Positions 59,710 to 64,000 of a stretch of 64,000 nucleotides of DNA are shown here, one piece after another. Position numbers and translations under genes: made by a program. How positions within the stretch are numbered: position 1 is the first letter of the stretch; each line of letters opens with the position of its first letter. The stretch lies in NCBI GenBank assembly GCA_015680685.1, contig MNCI01016585.1:71849-135848 (forward strand). Reading direction: 5' to 3'. The notes beneath the pieces are model-generated. The model saw nothing but the letters and a program-made list of their open reading frames with translations. It searched no databases and had not been told where the DNA came from. Source of the DNA: Gnetum montanum. Its lineage: Eukaryota; Streptophyta; Gnetopsida; Gnetales; Gnetaceae.

Positions 59710-61150
59710 TTTGCAGAGACGGGAACCACAAAAATGCGATATTAATGCACCGTCTTTTCTAGTTGAAGACAAAACTGACAATTACGGAAATGTCACTACT
59801 TGAAATGCTTCCCAGAGAAGCAACTGCAATAACGGAAGATTAAATTTGCAACCATGTGCCCTGCCACTGTATTTGGACCATCCATGTCTTATCGTATGAT
59901 TGTTTGCAGACCAGAGAGACCAAACAGTAAAGGTAGTACTGATCATAACCCATTTGCAACGAAAGGGGCACTTGCTGCGATAAGAAAAATTCTCACACAC
60001 ATGCAAAAGTAAACAAGAACGGCAATGCATCATGGAAAGTTCACGGAAAAAAACTTCAAATCACTTTCAATTTGTTGGGGAGGCTGTTGTTGTTATTCAC
60101 TGAAGCTAAGCACTATGTTGCTTCCTTGAAAGACAGAATAATCCAACTGAAAGTGGAACTGAAACGGAACTTTCACTTTCCATAGCATGATTTCAGTGAT
60201 TTTTTCTCCTCAGATGCACTTCTTATTTATTAAGATGGATGAATATTTGAACTCATAGAAATTGGAGATAGGTTTCACACAACCAAACAAGGGTAGTGTA
60301 GCAGTGTACTTACGTCACAGGATTGGGGTGTGATGAATACGTGTGAACATGGCGTCAGCATTAACAATAAGATTACTTTACAACTTCGGAGCTGCAGAGA
60401 TCTATTTGTGTTTTTGGTATATGTATAACCAGCAGGTTGCTCAATGTAAAAACGTGACATAACAAGAAGAGTATACAAAATTTTTCAAGGACTTCATGCT
60501 TTTGCACATGTACATTAAATGTGATGTGAGCATGGGTTGTGGAAAAAATTTCAAATTTCTTTTCTATTATTTCAAGCATGTGTCATTATTTTACTCAATT
60601 AGTTGTGAACAAATTTTTATTTTTATTTTTATTATTTAAACATGGTCCCACTTCTCTTGGCATGGATGAGACTAAGGACACATAAACATGGTTTATGATG
60701 ATCATGAGATATACGTGTGCTGGTAGCAGTGTTGCATTAAAGACATTATAGTTGATGATGGTCATGCATGCATGTGGTGGTAGCCTTGCATTCAAGATAT
60801 CCTTAGCAAATTTGCTCTTTTCATGTAACAAACAACAATATTTAAAAAGTTTAAATAAAGATTACAACTTTTAACTAATCACTTTATATTTAAAGTACAT
60901 ATCATTATTCTATTTAGATAAAGGAGATTAAATTTTTTAAAATACTTTTATTTAAACAAGTGTCTAGGTCCTATCTCTACCTTCTAGTAGGCCTAAACTT
61001 GGTAGGAGTGGGACCTAGGGACACATAAGCATGACCAATGATGATCATCAAAGATGCATAAGAGCTTGATCATATGTCATGGTTTTTGGTTGGTAGGGCT
61101 AACCATGGCCATTTGACCCCACACCTACACAATTTAAAATTGTTTCTTGT
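59710..61150. other. Non-coding stretch upstream of the WRKY gene
   Basis: No gene or repeat family was recognised on either strand. Short minus-strand frames at 59782-60033 and 60275-60831 look like chance. Confidence 0.5.
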
Positions 61151-61152
61151 AC

Positions 61153-61357
61153 AAAGCCATGGTCTTTGACAATTAATCTTAGTTGCACATGGTTTCCATT
61201 TGGCTGCAACTATGTGCAAGGTTGTGAGCATTAATGTGAATGCCACTTCAGGTAAAAGCCATGGTCTTTGACAATTAATCTTAGTTGCATATGGTTTCTA
61301 GTAGGGTGCAAGTATGTGCAGGGTTGTGAGCATCAATGTGAAAGCCACTTCATGTAA
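61153..61357. repeat. 102-bp tandem duplication in the WRKY upstream region
   Basis: Copies begin AAAGCCATGGTCTTTGACAA at 61153 and 61255 and end near CCACTTCAGGTAAA / CCACTTCATGTAAA. Identity is about 85-90%. Each copy carries one TTGAC, the core of the WRKY-binding W-box (61166 and 61268). Confidence 0.85.
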
Positions 61358-61882
61358 AATTAAAACCCATACCATGATAAAAAAAAACAATGCATGTGAC
61401 AAATAACACAGATCATAGCCATTTGACTACAAATTTTAGCCATGCCATGATCCAAAAACCAAAACATATGATCTGACTACAAATTTTATCCTTGATCCAA
61501 AAACCAAAACATGTGATTTAAACCCTTAGGTTTAACACAATGAACATACATTAAAGTAATGAGACCACTGTGATTTGCACCTTACAAAAAAAGGAAGGAA
61601 AAAAAGACAAGAAGCTCAAAACCTCAAACAGGCACGTAAGCATGCTAACTTTCTCTGGAAAATTAGGGAGTTACTATTCCATGAATGAGACCTGTAAGCA
61701 GTGTCAAATTCACAAGCACTGATGCATCCCATATAGCGTTCCACGCCAAAGCTGGAAAACACGCATTGAGTTACAGTCGATGGAGTCAGCAGTGTCGGAT
61801 TTTCATTCCCACTGAACAGCAGTATACAGTATGATGATGGATTTTCATTTCGTCACAACAACAACAATAATTTAAGAAACCC

Positions 61883-61888
61883 TATAAA
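61883..61888 (+). promoter_or_regulatory. TATA box of the WRKY gene
   Basis: TATAAA lies 63 bp before the start codon, leaving room for a transcription start near 61915 and a short leader. It is the only good TATA box close upstream. Confidence 0.65.
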
Positions 61889-61945
61889 ACGCATAGCATT
61901 GCATACTATCTCTTGCTGTGGAAGATCCTGGCTGCTTCTGGAAAG

Positions 61946-63100
61946 ATGGACGATTCATGGGAACAGTTTTTGTGGGATGATGAGTTATGGAATCCTCCTC
62001 CGTTTCAATGCATGGATTTGGTTTACAAGGAGCAGGAGCAGCACAATCTGGAGCAAAACCTAATCCAAGAAGTCCAAGAATGCCATGTGCCAAGCATTTC
62101 TGATCATGCTTCCTTGCTTGCTGTCCCTTCACAGGGATCTTCAAATATGCACTTTTGGTAAGTTTTTTGTCTCTTTTTCCTTTATGGGGAATCCATGCTG
62201 ATCAACGAAATCTTAATCTCTTCTAGAATGACAGCCCTCAATGTCTGACCGCTTAAAAGATTTCTGTCAATGAACACTCTGTTCTGCAGGAAACAGCTAA
62301 AGAGAGAGGAGGATGAGAGGGCACCTGTACCGGTAGTTGAGATTAGAACTCGATCTGAGACAACGCAACTGGATGACGGATTTAGATGGCACAAGTACGG
62401 CAGAAAGATACTCAGAAACGACAAAAACCCAAGGTGCGTTGTATTTTTAGATAACGGATTTAGATGGCACAAGTACGGCAGAAAGATACTCAGAAACGAC
62501 AAAAACCCAAGGTGCGTTGTATTTTTAGATACATGTAATAGGGATGTTTCTTATTCATTACTCAAAGTCTTAATGTTCATCCCGTTAAGATCATAACCTC
62601 CTTTTCAGTACTTACCATCAACCTTGATTCTAAGAAGTAGAACTCGAGCATTAGATTTAACCTTGACATTAAAAAGGATTATCCTGGTACCTCAATGTTC
62701 ATTTCACCTTAGTTTTAAGGAGGGTCGGTGATAAGGGAAAGCGCAACCTCTCTTCCAGTAACAATTATATTTTATCTTTGACATTATTAACTGAAATTTT
62801 TGTTCATTTTCTGAACTGCTAACACTAATTCTCACCTCATTTGCTTTCAAACTTTGGATTTTGGATTGTTTGAGCAGACACTATTATAAGTGTGCGGAGG
62901 CCGATTGTGCCGTAAAAAGGACAGTGGAGAATGACCCAAACAATGAAAGTCTAGTGATGACAATTTATAGAGGAACCCACAATCATTTCAGTCCTTATGA
63001 GGCTTCCTCCATTACTGAACACCTCATATTGGCGGCTTCTGGACCCAACCTACCATTGTCATCGTCAACGCTGGTATCCGTCTGTAATGCCCGTCTGTAA
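61946..63100 (+). CDS. WRKY transcription factor, three exons, variant WHKYGRK heptapeptide
   Basis: A plant DNA-binding regulator. Exon 1 is 61946-62157 (ATG; MDDSWEQFLWDDELW), exon 2 is 62290-62433 and exon 3 is 62878-63100, giving 192 residues. Splice sites are G/GTAAGT and CTGCAG/G, then AAG/GTGCGT and GAGCAG/A. Both joins are phase 2 and keep frame. The second intron falls inside the WRKY domain at the PR codon, the position shared by group I C-terminal, IIc and III WRKY genes. The domain (about residues 97-155) reads DDGFRWHKYGRK, NDKNPRHYYKC, then C-X4-C-X23-H-X-H, complete for zinc binding and of group IIc spacing. WRKYGQK is WHKYGRK, with Arg to His and Gln to Arg. A 78-bp duplication in exon 2 offers a second donor at 62512, which would give 218 residues. 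The next upstream in-frame codons lack ATG. It is likely nuclear, binding W-box-like DNA with altered affinity. Confidence 0.88.
62376..62531 (+). repeat. Perfect 78-bp tandem duplication spanning the WRKY half-domain and its 5' splice site
   Basis: Copy 1 is 62376-62453 and copy 2 is 62454-62531, with no mismatch by eye. Each encodes GFRWHKYGRKILRNDKNPR and carries its own donor AAG/GTGCGT (exon ends 62433 and 62511). Since 78 is 26 codons, both donors join the exon 3 acceptor in the same frame. Between the copies the frame reads through CVVFLDN with no stop. Confidence 0.95.
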
Positions 63101-63209
63101 TGCTTGCTTCTTCTATTAGACTATTATGGGCACTCCATCTTGATGTAAATTTGAACTTTCTTCCAATACTTGCTTGCCGTAGTCTCTTTTGCTTAATCAG
63201 ACAAAGCAA

Positions 63210-63287
63210 GTTTATTCATAACTGGTGCAAATTTAATGAATCTGCATAGTTTATTCATAACTGGTGCAAATTTAATGAATCTGCATA
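63210..63287 (+). repeat. Perfect 39-bp tandem duplication after the WRKY stop codon
   Basis: GTTTATTCATAACTGGTGCA at 63210 and 63249, each copy 39 bp, identical by eye. It probably lies in the 3' UTR or just past it. Confidence 0.9.
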
Positions 63288-63299
63288 GTTTGCAATCTA

Positions 63300-64000
63300 G
63301 AAATCAGTTGGAGTTGTATTCTGATAAGCCTGTATTATATTGCATAATTAAATTAAAATGAAAATACAGTAATATGTTAACAATAAGTATTAGCTTAGTA
63401 ATACAGATCTTAACTTAGTAACTCAAATAACAAGTAAAATAAAATACAATAATATTTTACCGCATAACTCAAAAGCATGTCAATGTAAAGATATCATTGT
63501 TGCTTAAATATGAAGATCCGGCTTCTAAAGTTCGAAAATCCGTGCTAACCACGGTCCTACCTACTGGAAATACGAAGCTACGACTTCCAAAGTTCCGAGA
63601 TCTGCCAGTTCTGCGTTGACAACGGGTCGTGCCCGCTCGAATCCGATTAAGTTGAACTTTATACGATTTATAGTAACCTGAAAATGGTTATCCCAATAGC
63701 AAGAAAAAGAAAATTTAATAACATGTGTAAACTTTAAGGATCCAAACGATAAAAATTGTATATAAATGATGTAACTCAACATCTTGGAGATGGTACCTAC
63801 GGTTTCAAGTGGGAGCCGAAAATGCTGGAACAATGTACTAGCCATTTAATATTTACATTTTAAAACTAAGTGCTGTACAAGAGCATCCATAATTCATATT
63901 CTATTATATGTCAGATAACATAATTTTAATACTCTAAGAACTTCTATTCTTACTTGGCTATTGCAACACTGAACTTCTTCAAATTTACTACACACATATC
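63300..64000. other. Non-coding right edge
   Basis: AT-rich except for 63510-63650, which is richer in CpG and contains two related blocks (CGGCTTCTAAAGTTCG and CGACTTCCAAAGTTCC). The minus-strand frame 63845-63561 covers it but matches nothing I know. No gene is claimed. Confidence 0.4.

Noticed and set aside
60275-60831. Minus-strand frames upstream of the WRKY gene
   Set aside because: Low-complexity, overlapping in different frames and without conserved motifs.
61913-61945. Upstream in-frame extension of the WRKY exon 1 (starting at a TTG)
   Set aside because: There is no ATG in it and it lies at the expected transcription start; the ATG at 61946 is the natural start.
63561-63845. Minus-strand frame of 94 residues at the right edge
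   Set aside because: No recognisable domain, no promoter or splice signals; kept as non-coding.

Overview
This window looks like nuclear DNA from a seed plant with a large, retrotransposon-rich genome; a gymnosperm is my best guess. The reasons are very AT-rich sequence, layered and heavily decayed LTR retrotransposons of both Ty3/gypsy and Ty1/copia type, a non-LTR (LINE) remnant, and one spliced plant gene of the WRKY transcription-factor family near the right edge. No tRNA, rRNA, CRISPR array, bacterial operon or organellar block was seen. The species call is inference only. Element names (A-I) and all boundaries are mine, read by eye.

Layout. 1-1.4 kb: degenerate tandem duplications. 1.46-4.84 kb: a broken, intron-containing plus-strand gene I cannot name. 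5.2-5.6 kb: a degenerate minisatellite. 6.0-10.2 kb: minus-strand gypsy E (gag, protease, tRNA-Asp primer site, one LTR). 13.65-15.2 kb: gypsy H (tRNA-Asp primer site, gag). 16.4-18.2 kb: minus-strand copia D (gag, primer site, LTR). 18.7-20.1 kb: 3' end of chromovirus I. 21.0-39.5 kb: a nest in which minus-strand copia A contains a gypsy B fragment, and A's right LTR is split by gypsy C (29,010-38,200, two 1,006-bp LTRs). 40.4-41.7 kb: LINE remnant. 42,357-53,512: chromovirus F with both LTRs and an exact 5-bp target duplication (CCTTC), itself carrying about 6 kb of other DNA that includes a hairpin-forming repeat array. 54.2-57.06 kb: 3' part of gypsy G with a complete LTR. 57.06-58.5 kb: an E-type LTR piece and a 279-bp tandem array. 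58.63-59.71 kb: a terminal-inverted-repeat element.

61.9-63.1 kb holds the only apparently functional gene: a three-exon WRKY gene encoding about 192 residues, with TATA box, in-phase splice sites and a variant heptapeptide (WHKYGRK). A perfect 78-bp tandem duplication copies the first half of its WRKY domain together with the 5' splice site, so two in-frame donors can be joined to the same acceptor. This is the observation I would check first.

The transposon genes do not work together as a system. They are successive insertions whose stop codons and primer-site changes are mostly C-to-T or G-to-A, as expected from long-term decay of methylated DNA. Three gypsy elements (B, C, F) lack protease and/or reverse transcriptase while keeping gag and integrase pieces. 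Single or short runs of N at 659, 45,865-45,868, 50,026, 58,158 and 58,471 often sit beside duplications, so some local repeats could be assembly effects.
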